Origin: Symbiodinium natans
Taxonomy: Eukaryota; Sar; Dinophyceae; Suessiales; Symbiodiniaceae
Length of the DNA: 64,000 nucleotides
Reading direction: 5' to 3'
NCBI GenBank assembly: GCA_905221605.1
Contig: CAJNDS010000346.1
Coordinates: forward strand, 62,001 to 126,000
The notes under the pieces: model-generated
What the model was told of the DNA's origin: nothing
The model's input: only the letters and a program-made list of their open reading frames with translations
Databases searched by the model: none
Program-made: the position numbers and the translations under genes
Shown here: in pieces, positions 46,717 through 58,049 of the stretch
How the letters are laid out: each line of letters opens with the position of its first letter
Numbering within the stretch: the first letter of the stretch is position 1

Positions 46717-46802
46717 ATCCCCTAAGCCCTAAGCCCTAAACCCTAAACCCCTAACCCCTAAACCCTAAACCCTAAACCCTAAACCCTAAACCCTAAACCC
46801 TT
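46717..46802 (-). repeat. CCCTAAA array
   Basis: Short array between CFAP44 and the PDZ gene. Confidence 0.93.
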
Positions 46803-46899
46803 GCAGACATGAGCTGAGGGGCACGGCATGACCACGGCAAGGAATTCAGAAAGACATCTCCCTCCAAGACCACCTACTGGCCTGATCCCTCATACCTTA

Positions 46900-47006
46900 C
46901 TACCAGTTTCCTTAAGAACCCGTAAAAGAGGGTCTAATTTTTTTGAGGGTAATATAGTTGATTACTATTTTATATTTTGGGTTTAGGGTTCTTAAGCAAA
47001 TAGTAG
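46900..47006. mobile_element. Family A MITE-like element
   Basis: CTACCAGTTTCCTTAAGAAC ... GGTTCTTAAGCAAATAGTAG. The left arm is slightly diverged. Confidence 0.65.
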
Positions 47007-47322
47007 CTTGCACCAACTCTTGACGCAACGGCCTCCCCATTCGTCAGCAGGGTCATCTGCCTTCGGACGGGCTCCCTCCAAGAGTGCGCATTTGCCGGCT
47101 GATCGTGGGACAACCGATGGCATCTTCCACGCAAGCGAACTGCAAATCCCGGCAATTGCATCCCCAGAAGCACATCATAGCAGAAGTGGCCACTTCTCAA
47201 AATGATGATCCCTTTCCGGGGTACCCTAAATATTCGGGGGGCCGCCTTATCTTACTAACCCAAAAAAAGGGACCCCCAATGTAGAGAGAATCCCACCAAC
47301 AAAAATCCCACGGCCCCCTTGC

Positions 47323-47410
47323 CAGGTCTTGCTTGCGGTCCCCGCCCCGTAGGTTCCGTAGACCGGCTTTGCGGCCAAATGCTCGTCATCAAACACCTCC
47401 CGCGTGTCAC
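47323..47410 (-). CDS. Coding exon
   Basis: DTREVFDDEHLAAKPVYGTY then GAGTASKT. Acceptor GGGCAG, GC donor. No family recognised. Confidence 0.5.
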
Positions 47411-50400
47411 CTGCCCAGGTTGAGGATCAGGGCCCTGATGGGCAGCTGCGATCCCCTAAAGGCCTTCTAACTTCTAACAGGCCTGCTAAGTGAAGCTTTT
47501 CCAAAGATGCCCAGGAAGGTCCTCCAGGTTCTGGGTTCATGGGAGCTTTCGTGGGACTCTGCCCTCAAAGGTAGTCGCAGATGAAACCTGAACCGAGTGC
47601 TCAAAGCCCTTGAAAGGTCCAAGAATGTCCAAGACCCGAGCCGTTTGAAGTTGAGGATGTAGTGTTCAGTCAACGATTGCAGTTCCAAATAGGGTTTTAG
47701 GGTTTAGGGTTTAGGGTTTATAAGTTCTAAGCTTCAGAGGTGGGCTTGGCCTTGGGGTGGGCGAGAGGAAGAGACGAGGAAAGATGCGACAGGGCAGCCA
47801 AGAGTAAGGGGAGCATGAAGGACATGAAAAAACAGAAAAACAACCCTAAACCCTAAACCCTAAACCCCCAAAACACTCCCAAAAACCCTAAACCCATCAG
47901 CCCAAAGGCCCGCCTCGCGCTTTCTGTGGCTTCGGGCTGCTACTTCGACCACGTGGCGAGGCACTCGGCGAGCGGAGGCCTGCATTCAAAGCTGTGTCGG
48001 ACCCTAAACCCTAAACCCTAAACCCTGGACCCTAAACCCTAAACCCTAAACCCTAAACCATCTCTATCATCTAGCCAACTCTTGGCTGCACTCAGGAGGG
48101 TGGCTATAAATTGAAACTTTTCGCTGCCTTGCTTAGAAACCCAATAAACCCAAAAAAGGTAAGGATCTAAAGTTACGGTAAAGAACCACAAAGAACTGAA
48201 GACCCCCTGCGTATGCAAGCTGCACCTCTGCGCAGATGCAGCACCACTAGGATGCCATTTAGGTGAGAACAAGGGCGGACATGCTGTCAAGAGCATCCAA
48301 CATTGCCACAACATCTCCCCAAAAGCCCCCCTAAACCCACCCGCCCTCTGCATTTTCGTCAGCCGGCTGAGGTGTACAAGCGCCCACATGAATGGGCGTT
48401 GCTTCAGTAAAGGGACATTGCAGGGACCGCGCACCTCTCGAGGACTGTGGGCTTGCAGAAGCGAAGCCCTGGGCTCCAAGAGAACGGGACGCTGGTACCA
48501 AGAGGTTTCGGTGGCTCCGCCAACTGCTGAATGCTCCGCATCTGCTTATCTACTACTTGCTTAAGAACCCCAAAAGAATTTTAAGAAATAATCCCTAAAT
48601 TACCCTTAGTAAGGAGAAATATTTTTCATTTTTTCGGGTTCTTAAGCAATTAGTAGTCATCTGCTCAGGGTGAGTGGTCATTGCTGTCGCTTCAGGGCTT
48701 CGGGCCGGGACGGCCGGTGGGCCGATGGATTCTTGAGGCACCCGGAACACTGAACCCACAACATGCCCGTGCCTACAGAAGTTCCCGTAAATCCCATGCA
48801 CTCCGTAGCCCTACGTGCTTTGAACTGTGCGCCCGAGTCCCGGGCAAAGAGTGGTGCCAGCGCGGGGCTCACCCTGGGGACAGCCGACTGCCAACTGCTT
48901 CACAGAATATCCCAAGTGTGGTAGAGCTTGGCTCAGCTGCCGCTAGTCACTAGAAAAGGGCCGCGGTCGTTGCAACACGGCCCGTTGTCTGAGCACGAGT
49001 CCATTTCAGCGGACTGCTCACACCATCTTGCCACATTCCTGGCAGCGAAAGCGGCGCTGACGTGTTCATGACACCCTGCTCCCTGCCTATAGGACAGTGT
49101 AGCCCAAGGGACAATGAATGAGATGGGCGTTGTGCGCAGTACGAATGGGTGCAAAACCCTGTCGGCAGGCCTCTGCTGGCAGCGGGCCTGCAGCACTCGT
49201 AAGGTGGGCTTTCACAGCCCTCGAAATACAAAAAAAACCGTCCATAAACGGATCCACACTGGACCGAGGATTGAGACCCTCAGAATCCATCGCGGTGAGA
49301 GCCAAGGTCTCCTGGTGTCTCAGGTACCCACCATCACCGCCGAATCCTCCTAACCCTCCTCTCAGAGCAGGCTCAGAGATGCGCAGAGTTGCCAAACCCT
49401 GGAAGCTCCGGAAGGCTTCCAGTTCCCACGCGCCCTGATCTTGGGAAGCTCTGCTTGGAAAAACCCTGGGAGAGTTGGACACCGGCCCCAGAACCTCCGC
49501 TTCCTTCCAGGAAGATCATGCAAGGGGCCAGCAGGGCTCCCTACGGGCCTACGGGGAGGGATCCCCCTGCAACCCTCCGGGCCCCTTGAACCCTAAACCC
49601 TAAACCCTAAACCCTAAACGAACCAGCATGCGCTGCGGACGCCAAAAAGTTAAGGGCGTGGCAGCGGCGGCAGCTGGGGAGGTGAGTCTTGCCCACTCCT
49701 TGGTCAGACAACTGGGAAACTCACCTTCCTCTCCACCTCGCCCACCCTTTCTTGCCTCTGGCTCTTTGGCTGCAAGTGTCCTAAACGCTGGAACTACCCT
49801 CGCAAGTTGGCAAGCAGACATCGCTCTCTTCCATGGCTCCCCACCCATGCAGCGCTGCCCAGCTCGGAGGCTGCCCCGAAGCCTCGCGATCGCTGGGCTT
49901 CGGGTCTTCGAATGCTTTGGGGGGCTGGGATTGGAGGGTCCTTGGCTTTGGGGCCCATGGAGTTGGGAGGTCTCAAACTCGCCAGCAAATCTGGAGGCGA
50001 GCTTTCCATCGGATAGGGCATCCAAAAAGCCCCCTTTCCGAAGCAGGTCTTGGACCCTTTGCTCTAGTTGCTTAAGAACCCCCAAAAAAACTATAAATGA
50101 AAATTCCTATATTGCTCCAGAAAGAGGATTGTTTCCTTTTATCTTCTTGGCGGGTTCTTAAGCAATTAGTAGTTTGTAGCATCTGAGTCAGCCGCTTGCC
50201 ACTGCCGCGGACTCCGAGGAATCCCAGGGCCTGCCGAGCAAGGATGCAGGAGGGGCTACGTACGATTTCGCCACAAGGTCATATGGTGAGTTCTCTAGAA
50301 TTTGGTCTTTTTTTGGGTCCCTACATGAGAGGGGTCGCCCTGTACTAAGGACCCCAAAAGGGACCACAATTTAGAGAATACACCATATAAAGAGGCGCAT

Positions 50401-53400
50401 ACTCTTGATAGCAAAAACCAAGCCAGCAAAGTTCCAATATGCTACTGTGTACATTGGGGGGGGGGAGAATCTTATTCTCAACAAACAGATGTACCAACCA
50501 TTGGTCGGTCAGTTGCTCCCACCTTTGTAGCCGAACCTTCGAGAAAAAGCAAGAACGAGCCTTCGGTTTAGCATGACCTGGCTGCAATCCGCTGTCAAGG
50601 CACTCAAATAGGCCCTCACAGCACGGGGCTGAAGCCCCGAAAGTGGCCCAGCCTGCGTTGCCCGCGCCGCCTCTAGAAGTGGCCTAGGCTGACAGGATGG
50701 TATTCAGGCTCTGTGACGAATGATGTTCATGGGCCTTTGGCCTTTACAACTAGGTTCAAAACCCCAACGTTCAAGATTCAGTCTCTAGGGATGCACGCTG
50801 TGGTACCCCTTCACGAACACAATGGTCTTACGTGCACATGCATGAAAGAAACATGCAGATCCAACATGCCCAAAGAACAGGATCTTGCAAAAGCAAACGC
50901 CTCGGCTTTCGGAGAGGTCTTGTGAGGTCTCGACGCTGCGCTGTCGGGGGCTCACTGGCCGAAGACCTCCCGATGTGACGGGCCGTAACGGAGCTTTGAA
51001 GTGTTGATTGGGATCTTCCCCCTGTATGCTGGCTCTGCTGGCAGTCCTTCATAGGAAATATAGCACCTCCTACTATAATCCCTACTAAGGATTGCTAGTA
51101 TAAGGGGGAACATCCCAAAGTGTGAAATTGTGGCTGCGAGTAAGGGTCGGCGGGTGGGTCTTCGGCCCTGGGGACTTTGCACAAGGAGCCATAGGAAGTC
51201 AGATTCCGGCAACTGCAAAGAAAGGTTGCGATGTTGGAGTTCTTCGTGCCATGAGAGGCGGGGGCGTAGCATGGGCTTCCAAAAGGATGCGCAGTGCAGA
51301 TGCTCCGACCACAAGACAAGCCTACGCGCGCACGCATGCACGTGCGCGCACACACTCAAACACTCACTGACTCACTCACTCACTCTCACTCACTCACTCA
51401 CACACACTCACACTCACACTCACACTCACACTCACACTCACACTCACACTCACACTCACACTCACACTCACACACTCACACTCACACTCACACACACAAA
51501 CCGCAGCGAAACTGGCGCGCACGCCACGTGCAAACCCAAATACCTGGGGTTCTGATAGGGCTGCGCACACGGCAGTCGAATTAGTTTCTTTGGCCTGCTA
51601 CTTCGGCAGGTGCTCTTATACCCACCTCTGCCCCTTCCTGCTTTCATGTTTGCAAATGCTCTTTGGACTTGCTCGGCACAAGAGTCCAGTACGACCCCTT
51701 AGGACCCCCAAAGTCCTAACCCCTAACCCCTAAACCCTAAGCCCTCCGAAACCCTACTAAACCCTACTAAACCCTAAACCCTCCTAAACCCCAAACACCC
51801 CTAAACCCTCCTAAACCCTAAACCCTAAACCCTAAACCCTAAACCCTAAACCCTAAACCCTAAACCCTAAACTGCATAAAGCTTCGCATATCAGGCCTGG
51901 GTCCGGCCAGCGCCAGGTGCCGTCAAAGCTGGGGCTCTGCGTCATCGGGCCCCCGGCCCCTCAGTGGGTTTAGGGTTTAGGGTTTAGGGTTTAGGGTTTA
52001 GGGTGTAGGGTTCAGGGTTCAGGGTTCAGGGTTTAGGGTTTAGGGTTCGGGTTTAGGGTTGAGGGTTTAGGGTTTAGGGTTTAGGGTTGAGGGTTTAGGG
52101 TTTAGGGTCTAAGTCGAAGGGGCTCAGAGCTGGGATGGGACAGTGTGCTGGAAAAAGCATGAGGGCTCACAGTCTCAAGCCATGTCAGACCATACTAGCT
52201 GCATAGTCGCCACAACTGACTTGATTCGCTGACACGTCCGACTTCCCGGGCGCAATGTTTGGCCTTTCTGCCGATAGTTGCAACCTGAAATTATCTATGC
52301 CTGCCACCGCAAACACACACTGCCGGCGTTACTGCCACTGCTATAACAGCTGAATACCTTTAAACCCTTTTAACTTGTACCAGCCACTCCTAAGCAAGTA
52401 CAAACGACTGCTAACTTTTTGCAGACTGTTGCACACTACAACGACATCGCACACTGGAGCATGGGATGACGGCTTCAGCCGCACAAAGTTTGGATAACAG
52501 AGCCCTCTATCGTCGGCATTCCTTGGACCGCAGGATGACCGTAGACATCTCGAGTCATCTCAAAGGATCTCAAAGGCTTATGCAGAATCATCTCGAAAGG
52601 CCTGTTTCAATCCAAACGTCCAGAACACAAGTCTAGCAGCTCATCCGAAAGACATGTGTCAATCGAGTCATCTCAAAACTACATGTCATAAGGGTCATGC
52701 CAAAACCGGTTCATCATGCCCGTACATCAATAAGTCAAGCAACTCGTGACTTGCCGATGCCGATTGCACGTCTTCTACTTCTTCTTTCACTACTAAAACA
52801 ACTACAACTGCCACAACTCCATACTACAAACTATCAACTACCAATTACCCACTACATACCACTGCTGCATACTACCTACTAGGACGACCTGCTACCTACC
52901 ACGGGACTACGACGACTGCTACCACCAGCATCACGTCCACTACCTCTTCTACGGCGGCCTGGAACAGTCAAAGTGGGTGCAGCAGTGCATGGCGTTTGAG
53001 GCAGCGACACTGCGGCAGGCACTCTTCCAAGCCTAACACGAGCTCAGCAAGGCAGTTTAGGCACCCTGTCAGTGTCCTACGGAAGGCAAGCTCAGGGGAA
53101 CCTCCGCCAGCGAGCTGCCAAACAGGCAGTCCAGAAGTACACGGAAACAGAAACCGCACTTCAACGCGGCACTGCAGTGCTCAGAGACTCCGAGTCCCAG
53201 GCCGCAGAAAGGAGAATGGCTTCGAGAGCGGGAGCCTTGCCATCGGCTCATGCAGTTGGATCCCTTGTGCTTTTTGCCTGTACCCTAAACCCTAAACCCT
53301 AAACCCTAAGCCCAAACCCTAAACCCTAAACCCTCAGCTGCCAACCTCGAGGGACTCGTGCAACGTGGTCTGCCTGCGACATGATGGACTTACCCTGCAT

Positions 53401-56400
53401 GCACTGCATTCACTGCATGGTTCCCCCTTATACAAACAGTTACTAACAGTCCTTAATTAGGGATTAGAATAGGGGCTACTATAATCCCTATAAAGGACTG
53501 CTAGTAGAAGGGGGAACATCCCAACTCACACATGTGAGATGGAGTTGGTCGGCATTAAGAGAGGTCAGGCCGGTCAGGCATGCTTGGAAGACATGATGCA
53601 TTCGAGGTTCACATACCTGACAGCACAGAGGAAAACAAATCATGCTTCAAATGCTCCGAACGATCCCAAGCAGACCCGTCCGCTGGCCTCCTTTGAGACC
53701 GTTGCCCAGGCAGTTCGAACCTGGCATGAGCACAAAAATTCTACAGTCGTCAAGTGCTTGCATACTCACAAAATGGACAGACGCGGCATGTCGACTCCTC
53801 AATCTGGCCCAAGCTAGTCATCACTTGGAAGGTATCGGAAGTCTGTCGGCTGGGCTGCATTGTCCACCAGTCTGTGCCTCAGCTGCTTCAACCCCACGCA
53901 AAGGACACTGACACCCGGGATCCTGCATTTCCTTGATGTTGGAAGAACTGTCTCAAACCGAAAGGAAGAGCTGGTCTGAGCTGGTCTGTGCTGGTGTCTG
54001 GGCCCTCCGGCGCTTCCGGCCTCCGGAGCTCGTAGATCACCGGGCTGGTGGCTCGGGGGAGGTCGATGGTATCGACCACAATCCGCCCTGGCGCTGGCAG
54101 TCGGGCTCTACAAAGCTCTCCCACATTCTGATCATTCTGTCGGTCTGCAACGAATCAGGCGTCTCAGATGGGCTGCTTGGCTTCCCCTGTCAGTGGCCCG
54201 ATGGATGCTGAGGGGCTCAAAAAGCAACCCTACTGTGACAACTGCCCCCCACCTTCCGGGACAGAACCAACGAGATCCCTGTGGTAGGAGCTGATCCACA
54301 GCGGAGCCGTACCTGTTTCTACAGCCCCCCTCTCGCAGTCCGACACTGTGGGCAGACCCCTGAAGCTGTGCTACGTTGCCTATGAGGCTGCTTCCGGCCG
54401 CTACACCCAAAGTGGATCAAGGCCAACGTGCAACTAGTACGCAGAACATGCCCCTTGAAACTCTTGCCATATGGCTTCGCGGAGACATCGGTTCCCGCAT
54501 GCTCACGAGGCTTGAAAACGACCTCCTCTGCAAGGAGGACATTGTCCTGCAGCATACAATGGCATCCAAGCTTCAAAAACGCCATGCAACCTTAGGCGCA
54601 CGCGAGGAAACAAACTTCCGTAAACTTGCTCCTTCTGGCTCCAGGCACCATTGCGGGGGGCGATGCCCAGCTTCAGCTCGCTCTTCCGCGTGAGCCGGAT
54701 CTCAGGAGGCTTGGTCGCTGGGGTCTGCAAATGTCTGAAGCTCACGCCGCGCTCTCAGTGACTCCGGAGGGTGACCGGACCATGAGGTTACCACCAAAGC
54801 TCAGTTTTTTACGTACCGACCTCGACCGTTACTGTGAAAAGAATGCCGACCTCCTTGCAACGCGGAGATGCAGGGGACAGAACCATGTCCTTGGAGCTGG
54901 ACAACGTTCGCGACCGCACGTCTCAATGATAATGCGTCTGGCTTCATGCTTAGCTGCTGAACACATCGGCTTAGGGCCAGCGTCCTGCTCCACCTCCACC
55001 GTCACTGGAGCGTGGAGCATCGCCCGCACCTGCGTTTCGAATCGAGGTTTGGATGCCCTGTTTTCGGCGACTAGACTCGGACCGCAGACCTCACAAACCT
55101 GAATGCTGAAAGCTCAAGGCTCCAATAACTGGACGCAAGACCGAAAACCTTCGAAACGCAAACACGAGCACGATGGGCCTGCCATGCAGGAAACGATCTG
55201 AAAGTGGTGCTGGCGTTGACGCTTCGGATCACAGCACCTGCTGGGGAAAGCTTTGCCCAGGGCAACATGTAGCAAAAGACGGTGTCCTTAATGCGATGAT
55301 GAGCTGGGGTAAGCCAACCAGAACGACCTCCTAGCCGGAACCAGATGCCAAGACAGAGAAGCCGGTAGACAGAGACTGCCCAAGCATCGAGCACGCAGAA
55401 TGGGGATGCGCACTGAGCCCCACTGCACAATTGCTCAAGGATGTAGTCTTGAAATTTCATGGCAAGTGCTCGCGAAAAAAGCCATCGCTACACGGACCCT
55501 CAAGGGCCTCAAGGGTTTGCGACAGTTCAGAACCATCCCTCGCAAAGCTCCTTGAAGAAATATCCTACCCTAGAGCCCAGAGACACACTTTGCCTGTTGG
55601 ATTCACTGGCTTCGGGGGGCCTGGCTTGACGCCGTTCTGCTCTGCCCGTCCCCCGGGCGTCACCGCCTGGATGATCACGGGGCTGCCCTGCGGAGGCGAA
55701 TCGGACTGGGGAAATGTAAGGGGCACTGAAGTGAAAGAAGAAGAAGAAGAAGAAGAAGAACATCAACCCCCGTTGCTCTCGCCGGCTCAGGAAATCCAAT
55801 GACAGTTGATTTGGGCCAAATCCGGCCCCTTGGCGTCGAGGTTGACCTCTTGGGTGTTAGGATTTCGTCTGTCGCACATTTTGAGATCTCACAAAGAGGG
55901 TAGTCCGAGCAGCATGAAACACACACAAAGCTTGCTGATGCACATGTGTCTCCACGAAACCGCAAGTGCAGACATGTGCAGACCAAATCACATCATGAAA
56001 TCCAGATGCTGTAGTTTGCATTCAATGAAAATGCTGTACAAGACACCGAACCGATAGGCTGAGACCGAATCTTTCGCGAAACCCACCCAGTGGCGAGCAA
56101 CCCGGATCCTACACAAACGAGGTACCACCAACGTGATCCAACGTGGCCATGGGGACAAACATGCGAAACCGCTGTACGAGTGTGCGGTGGAATGCGTGCG
56201 CGGTGGTATGCAGAGTTCAGCCATGAAGCTGCGCCTGTTGAGAACGGGTTTCTCCACAACCCCGAGCCATTCGTGCCCCGTCTCTTTGGCGGTGTCCCTG
56301 TTTTCTTACTGCCATGGCGGCTTCTGCGTGGCGTTGTCCCCGCCTCCTACGGGTGCCAAGGAAGGTGCATGCTACTGTCGAAACATGTTGTTCGAGCATT

Positions 56401-57889
56401 CACCCTCCCTTGTGTGGGGTCCGTGCCAGGTCTAGATTGCTGCACATGAAGCCTTTCAGCTGGGATCGCAATAGTTTTGGGACAGGCCTGTCCACCATTC
56501 AGGTTCGCGAGGTCTATCTGTGGAGCATCTCCCTGAGCAGCACGCATGACAGATGGAAAGCTGAGGCACTTGGATCACTTTGACGCCTGCCTGCACATAC
56601 CGCAGGAAAATCCGCCGCTTGTTCAGACTCGTAGCGCCCGCGGGCTGCGGCGCCTTGCAGCTGCAGCTTGGAAATCTGAAGAGATCTGAGGCAACTCTCG
56701 TGAGGCAACTCTCGTAACATCCTCGAACTAGTACTAGTATTAGTATTAGTATTAGTATTAGTATTAGTATTAGTATTAGTGTTAGTATTAGTATTAGTGT
56801 TAGTAATAATATATTAGTATCTAGTATTTAGTATTTATAATTTGGAAATTAGCATGAGTATTATTATTGATGTTATTATTGCTAGCATTATTACTGTTAG
56901 CATTGCTAGTGTAATAATTCTTCCTATTCTTCTTCTTATTACAGAGACCAAAACAACTCTCGGCCTTCCTTCGACAAGGGATTGAGGCCCCTGCTGGGAG
57001 CGGAGCGAGAGTCGTCCCGTTGGACACACCTTGGAGTTCACCCTGTGGCGTATGCAGACTTGTCCAGTCGCTGCTGTTGCATCTAATAAGAAATAGAATA
57101 CACCTCTCTGTCGGTGGGCTTCTGATCTCCACATTTCTCCAGGCTTCTGATCTCCAGGCTCCTGGCCAGTTGACCAAAGTGGGACTTCAGGGACATGCGA
57201 TCGGCCAGACCTCTTGGAGTGCACCGAAACACTTGGTGAAACTCCCTCTTTTGCTGCATTTTGGGGCATCCGTTTATCGTCGGAAAGCGTCATGATTGCC
57301 CTGCAACTCACTGAATTTCTTGTACCTTCTCACCTCAAAAAACATCCAGCTTCGATCCTAACACGGCTTCATGAACAGGAAGCCCTCTTATTATAGGCCA
57401 AGCCAGCTACTTCCGAGTGCGCGGCACCGAGCTGCTTGACGCCGAGGGTGCCGCTTGAGCAGCTTGCGCCCAGGTCGGAACCTACGCCCCCATTGGAGCA
57501 TACTGAAAGCACGCTGATGCTTTCTGGTGCTTTCTGGGATTTTTTGGGTCCAGCACTTCGGTTTCCATGGCTCGCTCGGTTCGGGCGTACGGAATGTGCG
57601 TTCGGACTGGTTCGGTTCGGTCCAAGAAGGATGGGATGGAAAGCTCGGGGGGGGGGGTTCAACCGTTTCAGCTCGCGACCTTAAGACACACGAAGCCTCG
57701 GGTCTGAGAAATCGGCTACTGTTAGGGTTTAGGGTTTGGGGTTTAGGGTTTGGGGTTTGGGGTTTAGGGTTTAGGGATTAGGGTTTAGGGTTTAGGCTTT
57801 AGGCTTTAGGCTTTAGGGTTTAGGGTTTAGGGTTTATGGTTTACTCATGCTTGGGCTGGCACGGGGGGATCTGCCAGCTGCGACACCAT
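47323..57889 (-). CDS. Split gene with a PDZ domain (span of recognised exons)
   Basis: Minus-strand coding segments between about 57.9 and 47.3 kb appear to form one gene, upstream of CFAP44 and in the same orientation. The only recognisable domain is PDZ, a peptide-binding scaffold fold. Its core is at 55621-55687 (VIIQAVTPGGRAEQNGV) and its last strand is at 54985-55029 (PVTVEVE). A start codon is proposed at 57889. Several exon junctions keep phase, but the full chain was not assembled and this could be two genes. The partner and the role in the cell are unknown. Confidence 0.5.
48550..48656. mobile_element. Family A MITE-like element at a splice donor
   Basis: CTACTACTTGCTTAAGAACC ... 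GGTTCTTAAGCAATTAGTAG. The neighbouring exon ends in CAGAT directly against it. Confidence 0.7.
48659..48749 (-). CDS. Exon ending at a MITE-like element
   Basis: FRVPQESIGPPAVPARSPEA then TAMTTHPEQ. It ends in CAGAT, followed directly by GACTACTAATTGC, the end of a family A element. Confidence 0.45.
49979..50056 (-). CDS. Exon after a MITE-like intron
   Basis: VQDLLRKGGFLDALSDGKLA then SRFAG, joined in phase to the exon above (LTQM|VQDLL). GT donor. Confidence 0.55.
50064..50172. mobile_element. Family A MITE-like element filling an intron
   Basis: CTAGTTGCTTAAGAACCC ... GGGTTCTTAAGCAATTAGTAG-type arms. It makes up nearly all of the intron 50057-50180. Confidence 0.7.
50181..50230 (-). CDS. 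Exon before a MITE-like intron
   Basis: ALGFLGVRGSGKRLTQ, ending in CAGAT. The following intron (50057-50180) consists mainly of a family A element. The GVRGSGK stretch only superficially resembles a Walker A loop. Confidence 0.5.
50956..51014 (-). CDS. Coding segment starting at a MITE-like intron
   Basis: It begins at ATCCC, directly after the GGGGGAAG end of the same family B element, and ends at a GTGAGC donor. In the phase set by the upstream exon it reads PNQHFKAPLRPVTSGGLRP. Confidence 0.45.
51008..51118. mobile_element. Family B MITE-like element acting as an intron
   Basis: Arms TTGGGATCTTCCCCC and GGGGGAACATCCCAA. On the minus strand the arms supply both the GT donor and the AG acceptor between two coding segments. 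Confidence 0.65.
51112..51212 (-). CDS. Coding segment ending at a MITE-like intron
   Basis: One frame reads KVPRAEDPPADPYSQPQFHT. It ends in GGGAT immediately before GTTCCCCC, the end of a family B palindromic element. A second frame is also open, so the reading is not certain. Confidence 0.45.
51355..51500. repeat. CACTCA microsatellite
   Basis: About 145 bases of (CACTCA)n and (CTCA)n. Confidence 0.95.
51716..52112. repeat. Opposed CCCTAAA (51716-51875) and TTTAGGG (51965-52112) arrays
   Basis: Two arrays in opposite orientation around about 90 unique bases; a minus-strand frame in the gap reads PMTQSPSFDGTWRWPDP. Same layout as at 8.8-9.2 kb. Confidence 0.9.
52883..53254 (+). CDS. Two-exon plus-strand coding segment
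   Basis: Exon 52883-53030 and exon 53096-53254 join in phase across a 65-base GC-AG intron, giving ...AFEAATLRQALFQ|GNLRQRAAKQ.... The second exon encodes 53 helix-prone residues (AVQKYTETETALQRGTAVLR). The first exon overlaps a CTAC-rich low-complexity tract, so its start is doubtful. No methionine start or known family was recognised. It is antisense to the PDZ gene. Confidence 0.4.
53419..53524. mobile_element. Family B MITE-like element
   Basis: GGTTCCCCCTTATACAAACA ... AAGGGGGAACATCCCAA. Confidence 0.65.
54004..54093 (-). CDS. PDZ-gene exon
   Basis: PGRIVVDTIDLPRATSPVIY then ELRRPEAPE, beta-rich and clearly coding in composition. Acceptor GCCAG, GC donor. Confidence 0.6.
54495..54575 (-). 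CDS. Possible PDZ-gene exon
   Basis: Open frame with CMLQDNVLLAEEVVFKPREH. Boundaries are not fixed. Confidence 0.35.
54647..54724 (-). CDS. PDZ-gene exon
   Basis: TPATKPPEIRLTRKSELKLG then IAPRNG. It may open a second PDZ-like unit (LTRKSELKLGI). Acceptor TTGCAG. Confidence 0.6.
54985..55029 (-). CDS. PDZ domain C-terminal exon
   Basis: VRAMLHAPVTVEVEQ, typical of the last helix and strand of a PDZ domain. Acceptor CGCAG; the GA donor keeps phase 0 into the next exon. Confidence 0.65.
55621..55687 (-). CDS. PDZ domain core exon
   Basis: GSPVIIQAVTPGGRAEQNGV then KP. This is the PDZ strand-helix core with the V.PGG.A...GVKPG signature. Acceptor CCGCAG, GC donor. The middle of the domain (VNG... 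region) lies between here and 55029 and was not placed. Confidence 0.75.
56310..56346 (-). CDS. Possible PDZ-gene exon
   Basis: GGDNATQKPPW with a canonical GTAAG donor. Confidence 0.35.
56601..56653 (-). CDS. Possible PDZ-gene exon
   Basis: APQPAGATSLNKRRIFL; acceptor GCAAG, GTATGT donor. Confidence 0.4.
56725..56830. repeat. ATTAGT hexanucleotide repeat
   Basis: About 15 units of TAGTAT/TATTAG, then ATT-rich sequence to about 56940. Confidence 0.9.
57428..57481 (-). CDS. Possible PDZ-gene exon
   Basis: VPTWAQAAQAAPSASSSS, low complexity, phase 0/0, GT donor. Confidence 0.35.
57723..57845 (+). repeat. TTTAGGG array with TTTGGGG and CTTTAGG variants
   Basis: Lies just 3' of the proposed first exon of the PDZ gene. 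Confidence 0.93.
57851..57889 (-). CDS. Possible first exon of the PDZ gene
   Basis: MVSQLADPPVPAQ from an ATG in CCATGG. A CAG lies 2 bases upstream, the same arrangement as at the CFAP44 start. GC donor. Confidence 0.4.
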
Positions 57890-58049
57890 GGCTGCGTGAG
57901 TTACCTCGGACGGCCCCACGCACACAAACCCAATCTAAAGATGAGGGCACTGAGGTGTACTGAGGTCACGGCCTGCTGACCACTAGCGGCATCGGCTTGG
58001 CGCCTGCACAAGCCACATTGTGCGAGAAAGAAGCAGGGTCCAGACTGCA

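Noticed and set aside
49020-49052. RRFRCQECGKM as a zinc finger
   Set aside because: Only half of a C2H2 motif, with no His pair found downstream; chance is likely.
49600-50085. 161-codon minus-strand ORF as one protein
   Set aside because: It begins inside a MITE-like arm and ends in a telomere-type array. Only the part at 49979-50056 is supported as an exon.
50181-50230. GVRGSGKR as a Walker A nucleotide-binding loop
   Set aside because: The residue after GSGK is Arg, where Walker A has Thr or Ser, and no Walker B or other ATPase motif follows.
52883-53030. DYDDCYHQHH resembling an NDUFS5-type CHCH segment
   Set aside because: The resemblance comes from a CTAC low-complexity tract, and the following sequence does not fit.
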